A stretch of 64,000 nucleotides of DNA. Origin: Halomonas sp. KAO. Its GTDB lineage: Bacteria > Pseudomonadota > Gammaproteobacteria > Pseudomonadales > Halomonadaceae. The number at the start of each line of letters is the position of its first letter. Within the stretch, counting starts at the first letter, position 1. The position numbers were made by a program, and so were the translations under genes. The notes under the pieces were generated by a model, which saw only the letters and a program-made list of their open reading frames with translations, was not told the origin of the DNA and searched no databases. Of the stretch, positions 21,404-32,204 are shown in pieces. The DNA is taken from assembly GCF_015595025.1 (NCBI RefSeq), contig NZ_JADNRL010000026.1, positions 62,001-126,000 of the forward strand, written 5' to 3'.

Positions 21404-22693
21404 TCAGAAATTTCCTTTCAACCAGCCCTTTAGCCTCGCCAGCGCCGAGGGACCTTGCCTGTCACCGCGTCGAGCGGTCTCCTCGCGCCGGGGCTGTGCG
21501 GACATCATGCTGCCCTGTGCCTCACGACCGTGCCCTTGCCGTGTCTCTTGTAGAGCGTAATGTAACAAACCGACTCCGGTCGAATAAATCGGATTGCGCA
21601 CCACATCGGCCAGGCCACGCACATTCTGGGGGCAGGCGATGCGCACCGGCATATGGAAGATCTCCTCGGCCAGCTCCACCACGCCCTCCATGCGTGCGGT
21701 GCCACCGGTCAGGACCACGCCGGCCGCCACCAGGTCCTCGTAGCCGCTGCGACGCAGCTCATCACGAATCAGGGTGAACAGCTCCTCGTAACGTGGCTCG
21801 ACCACCTCGGCCAGGGCCTGACGGGAGAGGTCGCGCGCCGGGCGATCACCGACGCTGGGCACCTTGATCATCTCGTCGCTGGCGGCCAGCTGGGTCAAGG
21901 CACAGGCGTACTTGACCTTGATCTCCTCGGCGTGCTGGGTCGGGGTGCGCAGCGCCATGGCGATATCGTTGGTGACCTGGTCCCCGGCAATGGGAATCAC
22001 CGCGGTGTAGCGAATCGCACCCTCGGTAAACACGGCGATATCGGTGGTGCCACCGCCGATGTCGACCATGCACACACCGAGTTCACGCTCATCCTCGGTG
22101 AGCACCGCCATGCTGGAGGCAAGCTGCTCGAGAATGATGGCATCGACCTCCAGGCCGCAGCGGCGCACGCACTTTTCGATATTCTGCACGGCGTTGAGGG
22201 CGGCGGTGACCAGATGGACGCGGGCCTCGAGGCGCACACCGGACATGCCCAGCGGTTCGCGGATGCCCCCCTGGGCATCGATGGCGAACTCCTGTGGCAG
22301 TACGTGCAGCACCCGCTGCCCCTCGGAAATGGCTCGTGCACGGGCCGAGTCGATCACTCGATCGATATCCGAGGGGGTGACCTCACGCTCCTTGATCGCC
22401 ACCACACCGTCGGAGTTCATGGAGCTGATGTGGCTGCCGGCGACGCCCACATAGACTGAATGGATGTCGCAGCCGGCCATCAGCTCCGCCTCTTCCACGG
22501 CACGCTGGATGGATTGCACCGTGGATTCGATGTTTATCACCACTCCCTTCTTCATGCCGCGAGAGGGATGCGAGCCGATACCGGCGATCTCGATGCCGCC
22601 GTCATCGGTGGGCTGACCCACGATCGCCACCACCTTGGACGTTCCGATATCCAGCCCGACTACCATATTGGACGCGTTGGATGGACCTGCCAT
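21404..22693 (-). CDS. ftsA: Cell division protein FtsA
   Basis: 429 residues. FtsA is an actin-fold ATPase that tethers FtsZ filaments to the inner membrane. The phosphate-binding loop [14 protein letters not shown] is near the N-terminus, with [14 protein letters not shown] and [12 protein letters not shown] farther on. The C-terminal amphipathic membrane-targeting sequence ([13 protein letters not shown]) is intact. A linker of about 35 residues rich in Gln, Arg and Glu precedes it. Start at ATG 22693. The 194-base gap to ftsQ contains a perfect -10 box. Confidence 0.97.
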   Translation of the reverse strand: MAGPSNASNMVVGLDIGTSKVVAIVGQPTDDGGIEIAGIGSHPSRGMKKGVVINIESTVQSIQRAVEEAELMAGCDIHSVYVGVAGSHISSMNSDGVVAIKEREVTPSDIDRVIDSARARAISEGQRVLHVLPQEFAIDAQGGIREPLGMSGVRLEARVHLVTAALNAVQNIEKCVRRCGLEVDAIILEQLASSMAVLTEDERELGVCMVDIGGGTTDIAVFTEGAIRYTAVIPIAGDQVTNDIAMALRTPTQHAEEIKVKYACALTQLAASDEMIKVPSVGDRPARDLSRQALAEVVEPRYEELFTLIRDELRRSGYEDLVAAGVVLTGGTARMEGVVELAEEIFHMPVRIACPQNVRGLADVVRNPIYSTGVGLLHYALQETRQGHGREAQGSMMSAQPRREETARRGDRQGPSALARLKGWLKGNF

Positions 22694-22887
22694 GAGTCGG
22701 GGAGTCTCCTCGAACCTGGCCCACTCGATGGGCCTGAAACACGAAATTCAACCTGGGGACAATTATAGGAAAAAGCGAACACCTTCCTCCACCCCGGGAC
22801 CAAGTAGACCTCTCACGATACGGCGCTTTTGCCGTAAATGAAACAGGCGCATGCCCATTGTCATGGGTGTTTCACCGGAAAAAGGGG
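22694..22887 (-). promoter_or_regulatory. ftsQ-ftsA gap with TATAAT box and small hairpins
   Basis: This is the largest break inside the cell-division run. On the minus strand, a perfect TATAAT lies at 22762-22767, about 70 bases before the ftsA ATG, but its -35 region is poor. Upstream are two small hairpins: CCCAT/ATGGG (22854-22867) and ACGGC/GCCGT (22820-22835). It probably gives ftsA-ftsZ an extra promoter, as in E. coli where several promoters serve ftsZ. Confidence 0.45.
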
Positions 22888-23613
22888 TCACTCATCATCC
22901 GCGTCATCCTGACCGAGGGGATCGCCCTCACCATGCCATGCCACCGCGACACCGTTCGGATATCGCAGATCGATGTAGCGAATATGCGACGCCTGCCGTT
23001 CGAGTTGCCGATGCCACGCAGCGGTCAGGCGCGCCAGCCGCCCCTCCCGATCGCCGCGACCCAGCATTACCCAGACATTGTCATCGAGCTGGAATCGCCA
23101 GGCGCCTCGCGGCTCCAGGCGCAGCTGGGTCAGCTCGAGCCCCATTTCGGCGAAGCGCGTGGCGAGACGCTCATGGTAAGCGAGTACCTCGGCCCCGCTG
23201 CCCTTCGGGCCGGCGAGATCGGGCAGGCCGCCGGGGGGGGAGACCGAGCCAATGGCGAAGGGCTCCCCCTCCGGATTGAGCAGGGCGTCATCATTCCAGC
23301 GCGCCACCGGCACCTCTTCCACCAGCTCGAGCGTCAGGGCATTGGGCCACTCGCGGCTGACCCGAGCCTCGGCGATCCAGTCGACCGTCAGTGCCTGTTC
23401 GCGCAGCTCGGAAACATCCACCGACAGCCAGGTATGGCCACGCAGCAGCGGCGACAGCCTGTCACGCAGATAGTCGGCACTGACATGCTCCAGATCGCCG
23501 CCGATCGACACCCGCTCGAGGGGCCTGTCGAGCCATAGCCACAAGGCCCTGCCACCGGCGCCGAACAGCACCAGCAGCAGCACCACACCCAGCCAGCCAC
23601 CCCGCTGACTCAT
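22888..23613 (-). CDS. ftsQ: Cell division protein FtsQ
   Basis: 241 residues. FtsQ is a bitopic membrane protein: a short cytoplasmic tail, one transmembrane helix (about 7-28), then a periplasmic POTRA domain (about 30-100) and beta domain that bind FtsB and FtsL. The POTRA pattern RVSIGGDLEHVSADYLRDRL and the segment DWIAEARVSREWPNALTLELVEEVPVARW are typical. The start overlaps the ddl stop by four bases. Confidence 0.95.
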   Translation of the reverse strand: MSQRGGWLGVVLLLVLFGAGGRALWLWLDRPLERVSIGGDLEHVSADYLRDRLSPLLRGHTWLSVDVSELREQALTVDWIAEARVSREWPNALTLELVEEVPVARWNDDALLNPEGEPFAIGSVSPPGGLPDLAGPKGSGAEVLAYHERLATRFAEMGLELTQLRLEPRGAWRFQLDDNVWVMLGRGDREGRLARLTAAWHRQLERQASHIRYIDLRYPNGVAVAWHGEGDPLGQDDADDE

Positions 23614-24539
23614 GCCGGGCGACTCTCCAGTGTCGCGGCGAGGATACGCAGCACCAGTGCCTCGAAGTCGATGCCGATATGAGCCGCCGCCTGGGGCACC
23701 AGGCTGTGGTCAGTCATGCCCGGGGAGGTGTTGACCTCGATCAGCCAGAAATCTCCTCGGTCATCGCGCATCACATCGACGCGCCCCCAGCCTTCGCCCC
23801 CTACCGCGACGAAGGCCCGACGGCACAGCTCACCCAGCGCGGCCTCCTCGCCCTCCTGCAACCCGCAGGGCAGGTGGTAGCGGGTCTCGTCGGAAAGGTA
23901 CTTGGCCTCGTAGTCGTAGAAGCCCCCGGCCGCCTCCACGCGAATCGCCGGCAGCACATCGTCGCCGAGAAGTGACACCGTATACTCCTCTCCCTGCACG
24001 AAGCGCTCGGCCATTACCCGCGCGTCAAACTGCGCTGCCTCCTGATAGGCAGCGGCCAGTGCCTCGGCGCTCTCCACCACGCTGATCCCCAGCGTCGACC
24101 CCTCATGAACCGGCTTGACGATCAACGGCAGCCCCAGGCGCCCGACCACGGCCTGCCAGTCGGCAGCCGGGCCCAACATCTCGGCCTCCGGGGTCGGCAG
24201 GCCCAGTGCCTGCCACACCTGCTTGGTGCGCTGCTTGTCCATGCCCAGAGCCGACCCCAGCACACCGCTGCCGGTGTAGGGGATTCCCATCAGCTCGAGC
24301 GCCCCCTGCAGCGTGCCATCCTCGCCGCCACGCCCATGCAGGGCGATAAACACGCGATCCGGGGCCAGTGCCTCGAGCCCCACCAGACCACCGTCGGCGG
24401 GATCATAGCCGACGGCATCGACACCGGCTCGAACCAGCGCCGAAAGCACCGCCTGCCCACTCTTCAGGGACACCTCACGCTCGGCGGAGCCGCCACCGAA
24501 CAGCACCGCCACACGCCCCAGTTCCGACACCAGCGTCAT
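23610..24539 (-). CDS. ddl: D-alanine--D-alanine ligase
   Basis: 309 residues. This ATP-grasp enzyme makes D-Ala-D-Ala for the peptidoglycan stem. Family motifs include [44 protein letters not shown] and the metal-binding end [17 protein letters not shown]. It overlaps murC upstream and ftsQ downstream by four bases each, so expression is coupled. The position within the division cluster makes it the DdlB-type enzyme. Confidence 0.96.
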   Translation of the reverse strand: MTLVSELGRVAVLFGGGSAEREVSLKSGQAVLSALVRAGVDAVGYDPADGGLVGLEALAPDRVFIALHGRGGEDGTLQGALELMGIPYTGSGVLGSALGMDKQRTKQVWQALGLPTPEAEMLGPAADWQAVVGRLGLPLIVKPVHEGSTLGISVVESAEALAAAYQEAAQFDARVMAERFVQGEEYTVSLLGDDVLPAIRVEAAGGFYDYEAKYLSDETRYHLPCGLQEGEEAALGELCRRAFVAVGGEGWGRVDVMRDDRGDFWLIEVNTSPGMTDHSLVPQAAAHIGIDFEALVLRILAATLESRPA

Positions 24540-26017
24540 AGCATCACCTCGTCGAGTACCAGGGCCGACTCGGCCAGCGCCTGGGCGATTCCACCGATAT
24601 CACCTGCGCCCTGAGTAATCAGGATATCGCCCGGCCTCAGCACGCGACCCAGCAGCTCGGGCAGCTCCGCCTTGTCCTGCACGAAGATCGGATCGACGAT
24701 GCCGCGCTGACGAATCGAGCCGGCCAGGGCGCGTCCGTCGGCACCGGGAATCACCGCCTCGCCGGCACTGTAGACGTCGAGCAGCAACAGGGTGTCGACA
24801 CCGCCCAGCACGCGCACGAAATCCTCGTAGAGATCGCGGGTGCGAGTGTAGCGATGGGGCTGATAGAGCATCACCAGGCGGCGTTGGGGCCAGCCGGCAC
24901 GCACCGCCTGAATCACCATCTCCACCTCACGCGGATGGTGGCCATAGTCGTCCACCAGCATCACCTCGCCCTCTTTCCCGGGGGTCGGCTCACCCTTTTT
25001 ACTGGGTATCGGAAAGAGGCCATGGACCTGGAAGCGGCGCCCCACTCCCTGGAAACCGGCCAGGCCTCGCAGGATGGCGGCGTCATCCACCCCGGCATCA
25101 CTGGCCACGGCGATGGCGGCCAGGGCATTCAGGGCGTTGTGACGGCCAGGCATGGCCAGCTTCACCTCGAGGGGCGCCAGCCCGCCGGGGCGTCGAGCGA
25201 TGAAACGCACCTCCCCCTGCGCCTGCACGAACCCCTCGATGCGGTAGTCGGCATCCTCGCTGAAGCCATAGGTGACGAACTGGCGACTGACGCGATCCAG
25301 CAGGCTCCGCACATGCTCGTCATCGATGCACAGAATGGCCAGCCCGTAGAAGGGAAGGTTGTGCAGAAACTCGATGAAGGTACCCTTGAGCCGCTCGAAG
25401 TCGCCGCCGTAGGTACTCATGTGATCGGCATCGATATTGGTAACGATGGATACCAGCGGCTGAAGGTGCAGGAAGGAGGCATCGGATTCATCGGCCTCGG
25501 CCACCAGGTAGTCGCCCTCCCCCAGTCGCGCGTTGGCTCCGGCACTGGTCAACCGCCCCCCGATCACGAAGGTGGGATCGAGCCCCCCCTCGCCGAGCAG
25601 CGTGGCGGTCAGGCTGGTCGTCGTGGTCTTGCCGTGGGTGCCTGCCACCGCGATGCCATGGCGGAAGCGCATCAGCTCGGCGAGCATCTCGGCACGCCTG
25701 ACCACCGGTACTCGATTCTCCTGCGCCCAGCGTATCTCGGGATTGGTCTCGTCCACGGCGGTGGAGACCACCACCACATCGGCACCGGCAACATGTTCGG
25801 TGGCATGACCGATGGCCACGCGAACCCCGCAGCCACGCAACCTGGCAACCACCGGTGACTCGCGCAGGTCACTGCCGCTGACGATATAGCCCTGGTTGGC
25901 GAGCACCTCGGCGATGCCGCACATACCGGCGCCCCCGATGCCCACGAAGTGGATATTTCGGATGCGGCGCATGCCCAGCCCGCGGCCATGGCGATCGGAT
26001 TCGGCCTGACCGGCCAT
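24536..26017 (-). CDS. murC: UDP-N-acetylmuramate--L-alanine ligase
   Basis: 493 residues from ATG 26017. MurC adds L-Ala to UDP-MurNAc, the first stem-peptide step. The P-loop GTHGKTTT and N-terminal [18 protein letters not shown] are conserved. The start keeps the 15-residue extension before MRRIRNIHF that E. coli MurC also has; ATG 25972 would remove it. The gene starts 13 bases after murG and overlaps ddl. Confidence 0.96.
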   Translation of the reverse strand: MAGQAESDRHGRGLGMRRIRNIHFVGIGGAGMCGIAEVLANQGYIVSGSDLRESPVVARLRGCGVRVAIGHATEHVAGADVVVVSTAVDETNPEIRWAQENRVPVVRRAEMLAELMRFRHGIAVAGTHGKTTTTSLTATLLGEGGLDPTFVIGGRLTSAGANARLGEGDYLVAEADESDASFLHLQPLVSIVTNIDADHMSTYGGDFERLKGTFIEFLHNLPFYGLAILCIDDEHVRSLLDRVSRQFVTYGFSEDADYRIEGFVQAQGEVRFIARRPGGLAPLEVKLAMPGRHNALNALAAIAVASDAGVDDAAILRGLAGFQGVGRRFQVHGLFPIPSKKGEPTPGKEGEVMLVDDYGHHPREVEMVIQAVRAGWPQRRLVMLYQPHRYTRTRDLYEDFVRVLGGVDTLLLLDVYSAGEAVIPGADGRALAGSIRQRGIVDPIFVQDKAELPELLGRVLRPGDILITQGAGDIGGIAQALAESALVLDEVML

Positions 26018-26030
26018 CGAATGTGATCTG

Positions 26031-27119
26031 CTATCGCTCAAAACCTGTCTCCATGCAGCCGGCCACCAGGCGCTCGACGGCGTCGAGATGGGCGCAGGCG
26101 CGAGCCCGCGACGCCATGGTGGCCAGGGTATCGGGGTCAAGCAGCACCGTCAGGCGCTCGGCCAGCGTTGCTGCAGAAAGTCTGATCTGGGGCAGCAGCT
26201 CGGCGGCCCCCTCCTCCACCAGTGCCCTGGCATTGGCGGTCTGATGATCATCCACGGCATGCGGAAAGGGCACGAACAGGGCCGGCTTGGCCGCGGCGGC
26301 AAGCTCCGCAACGGTCAGCGCGCCGGCTCGGCATACGATCAGGTCGGCCCAGGCATAGGCACTGGCCATGTCGTCGATAAAGGCGGTCACCTCGGCCGAA
26401 ACGCCCTGTTGCGTGTAGGTGTCTCGGGTGGCGACATCCTTGTCTCTCCCGGCCTGGTGCCACACGGCGGGACGTCGATTCTCGGGCAGACGCGCCAGTG
26501 CCGCCGGCACTGCCTCATTCAATGCCCGGGCCCCCAGGGAGCCACCCACCACCAGCAGCCGTAGCGGCCGACCGGCCATCGCGGCGGCGCCACGCGGCGC
26601 CTCGCCGAGGCGCGCGATCTCATCACGCACCGGATTGCCGATCACCTCCCCACGACCCCGAAAGGCCTGGGGAAAGGCGGCGTAGACCCGCCTTGCCAAT
26701 CGCGCCAGGGCACGATTGGTCAGTCCGGCCACGGCATTCTGCTCATGGATCACCAGCGGCCGCCGTGACAGCCAGGCGGCGAGCCCTCCGGGCCCGCTGG
26801 CGAACCCTCCCAGCCCCACGACCAGCTGAGGGTCGAAGGTACGGATCACCCGCCACGCCTGCCATACCGAGCGGGTCAGGTTGAATGGCGCCAGCAGCCA
26901 GCCGGCCGCGCCATTGCCGCGCAGGCCGGCCACGGCGATCCGGTGGAGGGGAATGCCCGCCTCGGGCACGAGACGGTTCTCGATGCCCCTTGGGCTGCCG
27001 AGCCAGGCCACCTCCACGCCACTCGCCTGCAGGCCACGGGCCAGGGAGAGAGCGGGGATCACATGGCCACCGGTACCACCGGCCATGACCAGCACTCGAC
27101 GCGGGGAGGTGTGACTCAT
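26031..27119 (-). CDS. murG: UDP-N-acetylglucosamine--N-acetylmuramyl-(pentapeptide) pyrophosphoryl-undecaprenol transferase
   Basis: 362 residues. This peripheral inner-membrane glycosyltransferase converts lipid I to lipid II. The N-terminal loop [20 protein letters not shown] binds lipid I. The C-terminal [35 protein letters not shown] binds UDP-GlcNAc. It overlaps ftsW by four bases and is followed by murC after 13 bases. Confidence 0.97.
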   Translation of the reverse strand: MSHTSPRRVLVMAGGTGGHVIPALSLARGLQASGVEVAWLGSPRGIENRLVPEAGIPLHRIAVAGLRGNGAAGWLLAPFNLTRSVWQAWRVIRTFDPQLVVGLGGFASGPGGLAAWLSRRPLVIHEQNAVAGLTNRALARLARRVYAAFPQAFRGRGEVIGNPVRDEIARLGEAPRGAAAMAGRPLRLLVVGGSLGARALNEAVPAALARLPENRRPAVWHQAGRDKDVATRDTYTQQGVSAEVTAFIDDMASAYAWADLIVCRAGALTVAELAAAAKPALFVPFPHAVDDHQTANARALVEEGAAELLPQIRLSAATLAERLTVLLDPDTLATMASRARACAHLDAVERLVAGCMETGFER

Positions 27120-28336
27120 TGCTGGGCTCCTTGTCTGACCAGTGGTGGCGATCCCTTCGCCGCCGTTCGCGGGGCCGCCGGGGAGCGGCGGCGCTTTTCA
27201 CGCCGGGTCTCGATATCGACGCGCAGCAGCATCGCCACCATGCAGGTGCAGACCAGCAGGCTGGAGCCGCCGTAGCTGAGCAGTGGCAGAGTCAGCCCCT
27301 TGGTGGGCAGCATGCCACTGCTTACCGCAATATTGATAAAGGCCTGGGCACCGATCACCAGGGCGATGCCGTAGCTGAGGTAGGCGGAAAATGCCCGTCC
27401 GGCAAGCTCCGCGCGGCGCCCCACCGCCATGGCACGCCACACCAGCAGGGCGAACAGGCCGATCACGCAGACGGCGCCCAGCAGGCCCAGCTCCTCGGCG
27501 AGCACCGCGAACACGAAGTCGGTATGGGCTTCAGGCAGATAGAAGAGCTTCTGGACGCTGTTGCCGAGCCCCACGCCCAGCCACCCACCACGACCGAAGG
27601 CGATGAGCGCCTGGGTCAGCTGGTAGCCACTGGCGAACTGGTCGGCCCAGGGGTCGACGAAGCTGGTCAGGCGAGCCAGGCGATAGGGCTCGGCGATGGC
27701 CAGCAGCGCGCCGCCCGCCGCCACCACCAGCGCCAGGAAGAGGAACCGCCCCCAGGGGGCACCGGCCATCAGCAGCATGCCCATCACGCAGCCGGTCATC
27801 ACCACCACCGCACCGTAGTCGGGCTCCATGATCAGCAGGACGCCATACAGGCCAAGCACCACCAGTGGACGCAGGAAGGCCCCCCAGTGGCGACGGACCT
27901 GCGGCAGGAAGCGCTCGAGATAGCCCGCCAGATAGACGATCAGGCACAGCTTGGCTATCTCGGAGGCCTGGATATTGAAGGGGATACCGGGCACCGACAG
28001 CCACCGCTTGCTGCCGTTGACCTCACGCCCCACCAGCAGGACCAGCGCCAGCAGCACTACCCCCACCAGCAGCAGCAGCGGTCCGTTGGCTCGCCACCAC
28101 CCCATCGGGATGCGCAATACGCCGGTCGCTACCAGCACCGCCACCGCGACGAAGAAGCCGTGACGCGCACTGAAGTACCAGGGATTGCCGGTCAGGCTCG
28201 CCGCCACCCCGGTGGAGGCGGACGTCACCATCACCCAGCCGGTCAGCAGCAGGGCAGTCGCGGCCACCAGCAGCCAGCCATCGAAGGGATGGTCGCGGGT
28301 CGAGAGGCCCTCTCGGAGTCGTGCCAGACGGCTCAT
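27116..28336 (-). CDS. ftsW: Peptidoglycan glycosyltransferase FtsW
   Basis: 406 residues with about ten transmembrane helices. FtsW is the SEDS-family polymerase that uses lipid II at the septum with FtsI. Conserved elements include the periplasmic-side PGIPFNIQASEIAKL and the C-terminal GMLPTKGLTLPLLSYGGSSLL signature. It lies between murD and murG with four-base overlaps on both sides. Confidence 0.96.
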   Translation of the reverse strand: MSRLARLREGLSTRDHPFDGWLLVAATALLLTGWVMVTSASTGVAASLTGNPWYFSARHGFFVAVAVLVATGVLRIPMGWWRANGPLLLLVGVVLLALVLLVGREVNGSKRWLSVPGIPFNIQASEIAKLCLIVYLAGYLERFLPQVRRHWGAFLRPLVVLGLYGVLLIMEPDYGAVVVMTGCVMGMLLMAGAPWGRFLFLALVVAAGGALLAIAEPYRLARLTSFVDPWADQFASGYQLTQALIAFGRGGWLGVGLGNSVQKLFYLPEAHTDFVFAVLAEELGLLGAVCVIGLFALLVWRAMAVGRRAELAGRAFSAYLSYGIALVIGAQAFINIAVSSGMLPTKGLTLPLLSYGGSSLLVCTCMVAMLLRVDIETRREKRRRSPAAPRTAAKGSPPLVRQGAQQ

Positions 28337-29745
28337 GCCCCCTCCTGTGCCTGATGGTGGTGAACCCAGTCACGAAAGGCATCGCCGCGCGCCTGGTAAT
28401 TGGCAAACTGATCGAGGCTGGCACAGGCCGGCGAGAGCAGCACGGCGTCTCCCGGCTCGGCGATCGCCGCCGCTCGCGCCAGGGCGGCCGACAGGTCAGC
28501 GCTCCGGGTCACCGGCAGTGCCCCGGCGAGGGCCGCCTCGAGGCGCCCCGCATCGCGGCCGAACAGGATCGCCTCGCGGCCGAAGCGGGCCAGCGGCTCG
28601 GCCAGGGGAGTAAAGTCGGCGCCCTTGCCCACGCCACCGGCCAGCAGGATCAGGCGCCCCTCGAGGGTGGGGCCGAGGCCAGCGATCGCGGCCAGCGCTG
28701 CCCCCACATTGGTCCCCTTGGAGTCATTGATCCAGCGTACGCCCCCCACCTCGGCCACCAGCTCGCTGCGATGGGGCAGGCCCGGGAAGCGTTCGAGCAC
28801 CCTGCGCATGGCAGACAGCGGAAAGCCCAGCCGGTGCCCCATGGCCAGCGCCGCCAGGGCATTGGCCTGATGATGGCGCCCCGCCAGGCGCATGGCCGCC
28901 ACCGGCATCAGCGGTCTTTCGCCGTGCATCAGCCAGTCGGCACCGGCGTGGCTGGCCACCCCCCACTCGTTATCCAGAGGCGGCGCGGCGGAAAAACGGT
29001 CGATAACGGGGAGCTCGCCCTCGGGCCAGGTCAGGGGGTCATCGGCATTGACCACGGCGTGGCGTGCACCACGAAAGATGGCCAGCTTGGCCGCCCGGTA
29101 GCCGGACATGTCGCCGTGGCGATCCAGGTGGTCCTCGGAAAGATTCAGGAAGAGTGCGCACTCGGCGCCCAGCCGCGGAGTCGTCTCGAGCTGGAAGCTG
29201 GAGAGCTCGAGCACATACAGCTCGGCCTCGCCCACCTCATCCAGCAGGTCGAGGGCCGGCCTCCCCAGATTGCCCCCCACCGCCGCCTTCACACCGGACT
29301 CTTGTGCCATCTCACCCACCAGGGTCGTCACGGTGGACTTGGCATTGGAGCCGGTGATGGCGGCGATGGGTGCCGCCGCCTCACGCACGAACAGGGCGAT
29401 CTCACCCACCAGACGCGGCTCGCCGCTGGCAGGATTGACTCGCCCGGCGAGCGCCTCGAGGCCGGGCGTCTGTGGGTCGACTCCCGGGCTCAGCACCACC
29501 TCCTCGGCCTCCATCAGGTCGAGATCCTGTAGAGGACCAAGATGCACGGCAACGCCGGGATGCGCGACCCGGAAGTCATCCAGCCCGGGCGGCGCCTCGC
29601 GGGTATCGGCCACCATGAAGGGGACGCCACGACGCGCCAGATGCCGGCAGATCGCACGCCCGGAGAGCCCCAAGCCCACCACCAGGGTGGAACCCGGCGG
29701 CACACGGCCCCCGGCGGCCCGGGAGGTGATCGCTGCGCGCTCCAT
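28333..29745 (-). CDS. murD: UDP-N-acetylmuramoyl-L-alanine--D-glutamate ligase
   Basis: 470 residues from ATG 29745, which overlaps the mraY stop as TGATG; a TTG three bases earlier is possible. MurD adds D-Glu to the growing stem. The N-terminal dinucleotide-like fold begins TLVVGLGLSGRAI. The ATP loop reads GSNAKSTVTT rather than GTNGKST, a variant I believe is usual in related gammaproteobacteria. The C-terminal VLLSPACASLDQFANYQARGDAF is conserved. Confidence 0.95.
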   Translation of the reverse strand: MERAAITSRAAGGRVPPGSTLVVGLGLSGRAICRHLARRGVPFMVADTREAPPGLDDFRVAHPGVAVHLGPLQDLDLMEAEEVVLSPGVDPQTPGLEALAGRVNPASGEPRLVGEIALFVREAAAPIAAITGSNAKSTVTTLVGEMAQESGVKAAVGGNLGRPALDLLDEVGEAELYVLELSSFQLETTPRLGAECALFLNLSEDHLDRHGDMSGYRAAKLAIFRGARHAVVNADDPLTWPEGELPVIDRFSAAPPLDNEWGVASHAGADWLMHGERPLMPVAAMRLAGRHHQANALAALAMGHRLGFPLSAMRRVLERFPGLPHRSELVAEVGGVRWINDSKGTNVGAALAAIAGLGPTLEGRLILLAGGVGKGADFTPLAEPLARFGREAILFGRDAGRLEAALAGALPVTRSADLSAALARAAAIAEPGDAVLLSPACASLDQFANYQARGDAFRDWVHHHQAQEGA

Positions 29746-30827
29746 CAACGCACCTTGAGGGTAGCCAGCCCGATCAGCACCAGCACCACGGTGATGATCC
29801 AGAAGCGCACGATGACGCGGGGCTCGGGCCAGCCCTTGAGCTCATAGTGGTGGTGGAGCGGCGCCATGCGGAAGATGCGACGACCGGTAAGCTTGTAGGA
29901 GGCCACCTGCAGGATCACCGACACGGTCTCCATCACGAAGATGCCGCCCATGATGAACAGCACGATCTCCTGGCGGACGATCACCGCGACCACGCCGAGA
30001 GCCGCCCCCAGGGCCAGTGCCCCCACATCGCCCATGAACACCTGGGCCGGGTAGGTGTTGAACCACAGAAAGCCCAGGCCGGCCCCCGCGATGGTGGCGC
30101 AGAACACCGCGAGCTCCCCCGCGCCGGGTATCCCCGGAATCTGCAGATACTCGGCAAACACCGCATTGCCGCTGGCATAGGCGAAAATTCCCAACCCCAT
30201 GGCCACCAGCACCGTCGGCATGATCGCCAGGCCGTCGAGGCCATCGGTGAGATTGACCGCATTGGAGCTGCCCACGATCACCAGGTAGGCGAGCACCACA
30301 TAGAAGAGGCCCAGCGGCAGCACGAACTCCTTGAACAGCGGCACGATCAGGCTGGTTTCCACCGGCGAGGCGGCGGTGGCATAGAGCAGCACCGCCGCGG
30401 CCAGGCCGATCACCGACTGCCAGAGATACTTCCAGCGTGCCGGCAGGCCACGCGGATTCTTCTCCACCACCTTGCGGTAGTCGTCGACCCAGCCGATCGC
30501 GCCGAAGCCCAGCGTCACGGCCAGCACGATCCATACATAATGGTTGGCCAGATCGCCCCACAGCAGGGTGCTCACGGCAATGGCCATCAGGATCATGGCG
30601 CCCCCCATGGTCGGGGTGCCGGCCTTGGAGAGATGCGACTGGGGCCCATCGTCACGCACCGCCTGACCGATCTGTCCTTCGACCAGGCGGCGGATCATGA
30701 CCGGCCCCAGCCACAGACAGAGCACCAGTGCCGTGATGGTGGCCAGGATCATCCTCAGTGTGAGGTACTCGAAGACATTGAAGGCGCTGAAGTAGTGCGC
30801 CAGAAACTCAGCCAGATAGAGAAGCAT
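29745..30827 (-). CDS. mraY: Phospho-N-acetylmuramoyl-pentapeptide-transferase
   Basis: 360 residues, ten transmembrane helices. MraY transfers phospho-MurNAc-pentapeptide to undecaprenyl phosphate, making lipid I. The catalytic region [14 protein letters not shown], the aspartate pair in GWVDDYRK, and [12 protein letters not shown] near the C-terminus are all present. It follows murF by nine bases. Confidence 0.97.
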   Translation of the reverse strand: MLLYLAEFLAHYFSAFNVFEYLTLRMILATITALVLCLWLGPVMIRRLVEGQIGQAVRDDGPQSHLSKAGTPTMGGAMILMAIAVSTLLWGDLANHYVWIVLAVTLGFGAIGWVDDYRKVVEKNPRGLPARWKYLWQSVIGLAAAVLLYATAASPVETSLIVPLFKEFVLPLGLFYVVLAYLVIVGSSNAVNLTDGLDGLAIMPTVLVAMGLGIFAYASGNAVFAEYLQIPGIPGAGELAVFCATIAGAGLGFLWFNTYPAQVFMGDVGALALGAALGVVAVIVRQEIVLFIMGGIFVMETVSVILQVASYKLTGRRIFRMAPLHHHYELKGWPEPRVIVRFWIITVVLVLIGLATLKVR

Positions 30828-30836
30828 GTATCACGT

Positions 30837-32204
30837 TCACCGTGTTGTGTCCTGGCGCAGTGCCGCCACCACCTGTTCCATGGCGGCACTGCGCGACCCC
30901 TTGACCAGCACGCTGGCGCCGGGGGGAAGATGATCCAGCGCGTGGCGCACCAGCGCCTCGCGATCGTCGAAATGGCACCCGCCTTCACCGAAGGCATGAC
31001 AGGCGTGGCGTGCCGCCTCGCCCAGGGTGCCCAGGAAATCGATCCCCAGTTCCCGTGCGTGGCGTCCGATCTCGGCATGCAGCGCCGCGGACGCCTCTCC
31101 CAACTCTCCCATGGCACCCAGCAGGCACCAGCGTGGTCCTGGCAAGGCAGCCAGGAGCTCGAGCGCGGCCTTCACCGCGCCGGGGTTGGCGTTATAGCTA
31201 TCATCGATGATTCGGGTCTCGCGGATACCGGCCACCACATCCTGGCGGCCCGGCATCGCCTCGGCCGCCGAGAGCCCTGCCAGCACATCGTTCGTGGAGG
31301 CGCCCATGGCGAGGGCCGTCGCCGTCGCCGCCAGGGCATTGGCGACGCTGTGCCGCCCCATCAGCCGCAGCCTGACATCGCCAAGCCGGCGGCCATCGAC
31401 GACAAGCGTGAAAGCATAACGTCCGAGAGCGTCGGCGACCAGCGAGCGGGCCGTGACCCTGGCCCCCTCGCCCAGCCCGAAATCCAGCACCTCCCGCGGG
31501 GCCGCGAGCCGACGCCAGGTAGCGAAGTAGGCGTCGTCGCGATTGAGTACCGCGATGCCCTCGGCATCCAGCCCCGCCAGGATCTCGGCCTTGGCCTGGG
31601 CGATCTGCCCCATGCCGCCGAACTCACCGACATGGGCGCCGGTGACATTGGTGATCAGGGCCACACGCGGCTCGGCAAGGCCCACCGTCCAGGCGATCTC
31701 GCCCAGATGGTTGGCCCCCAGCTCGACCACCGCCTGCCGGTGGTGCGGGGTCAGCTCGAGCAGGGTCAGAGGGACACCGAAATCGTTGTTGAGGTTACCT
31801 CGGGTGGCATGCGTCGCCCCCTGCCGGCCGAGGATGGCGGCCAGCAGCTCCTTGACGGTGGTCTTGCCGCTATTGCCCGTTACCGCTGCCACGGGACCAC
31901 CCCAGGCCCGGCGCCTGGCCCGGCCCAGCAGCCCCAGGGCGAGACGGGTATCGGCCACGACCAGTTGCGGCAGCGGATCCTCCACCGCCCTTTCGACCAC
32001 GGCGGCCACGGCCCCCGCCTCGCGGGCCTCGGCCACGAAGTCATGCGCATCGAAGCGTTCGCCGCGCAGAGCCACGAAGAGCGCACCCGGCGACACCCGG
32101 CGCGTATCGGTGACGATCGCCTCGATCGACAGATCATCCTCCGCGCACTCGAGACCCAGCGCATCGGCCACCTCGGCAAGGCTCGTCAGCCCGCAGCGGG
32201 TCAT
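30837..32204 (-). CDS. murF: UDP-N-acetylmuramoyl-tripeptide--D-alanyl-D-alanine ligase
   Basis: 455 residues. MurF attaches D-Ala-D-Ala to the tripeptide, finishing the soluble precursor that MraY uses. The ATP loop TGNSGKTTVKELLAAIL is intact, and DDSYNANPGAVKAALELLA marks the central domain. Four-base overlap with murE upstream. Confidence 0.96.
   Translation of the reverse strand: MTRCGLTSLAEVADALGLECAEDDLSIEAIVTDTRRVSPGALFVALRGERFDAHDFVAEAREAGAVAAVVERAVEDPLPQLVVADTRLALGLLGRARRRAWGGPVAAVTGNSGKTTVKELLAAILGRQGATHATRGNLNNDFGVPLTLLELTPHHRQAVVELGANHLGEIAWTVGLAEPRVALITNVTGAHVGEFGGMGQIAQAKAEILAGLDAEGIAVLNRDDAYFATWRRLAAPREVLDFGLGEGARVTARSLVADALGRYAFTLVVDGRRLGDVRLRLMGRHSVANALAATATALAMGASTNDVLAGLSAAEAMPGRQDVVAGIRETRIIDDSYNANPGAVKAALELLAALPGPRWCLLGAMGELGEASAALHAEIGRHARELGIDFLGTLGEAARHACHAFGEGGCHFDDREALVRHALDHLPPGASVLVKGSRSAAMEQVVAALRQDTTR

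Noticed and set aside
29300..29400. MurD ATP loop reading GSNAKST instead of GTNGKST
   Set aside because: I believe this variant is normal for MurD of related gammaproteobacteria; other motifs are intact.
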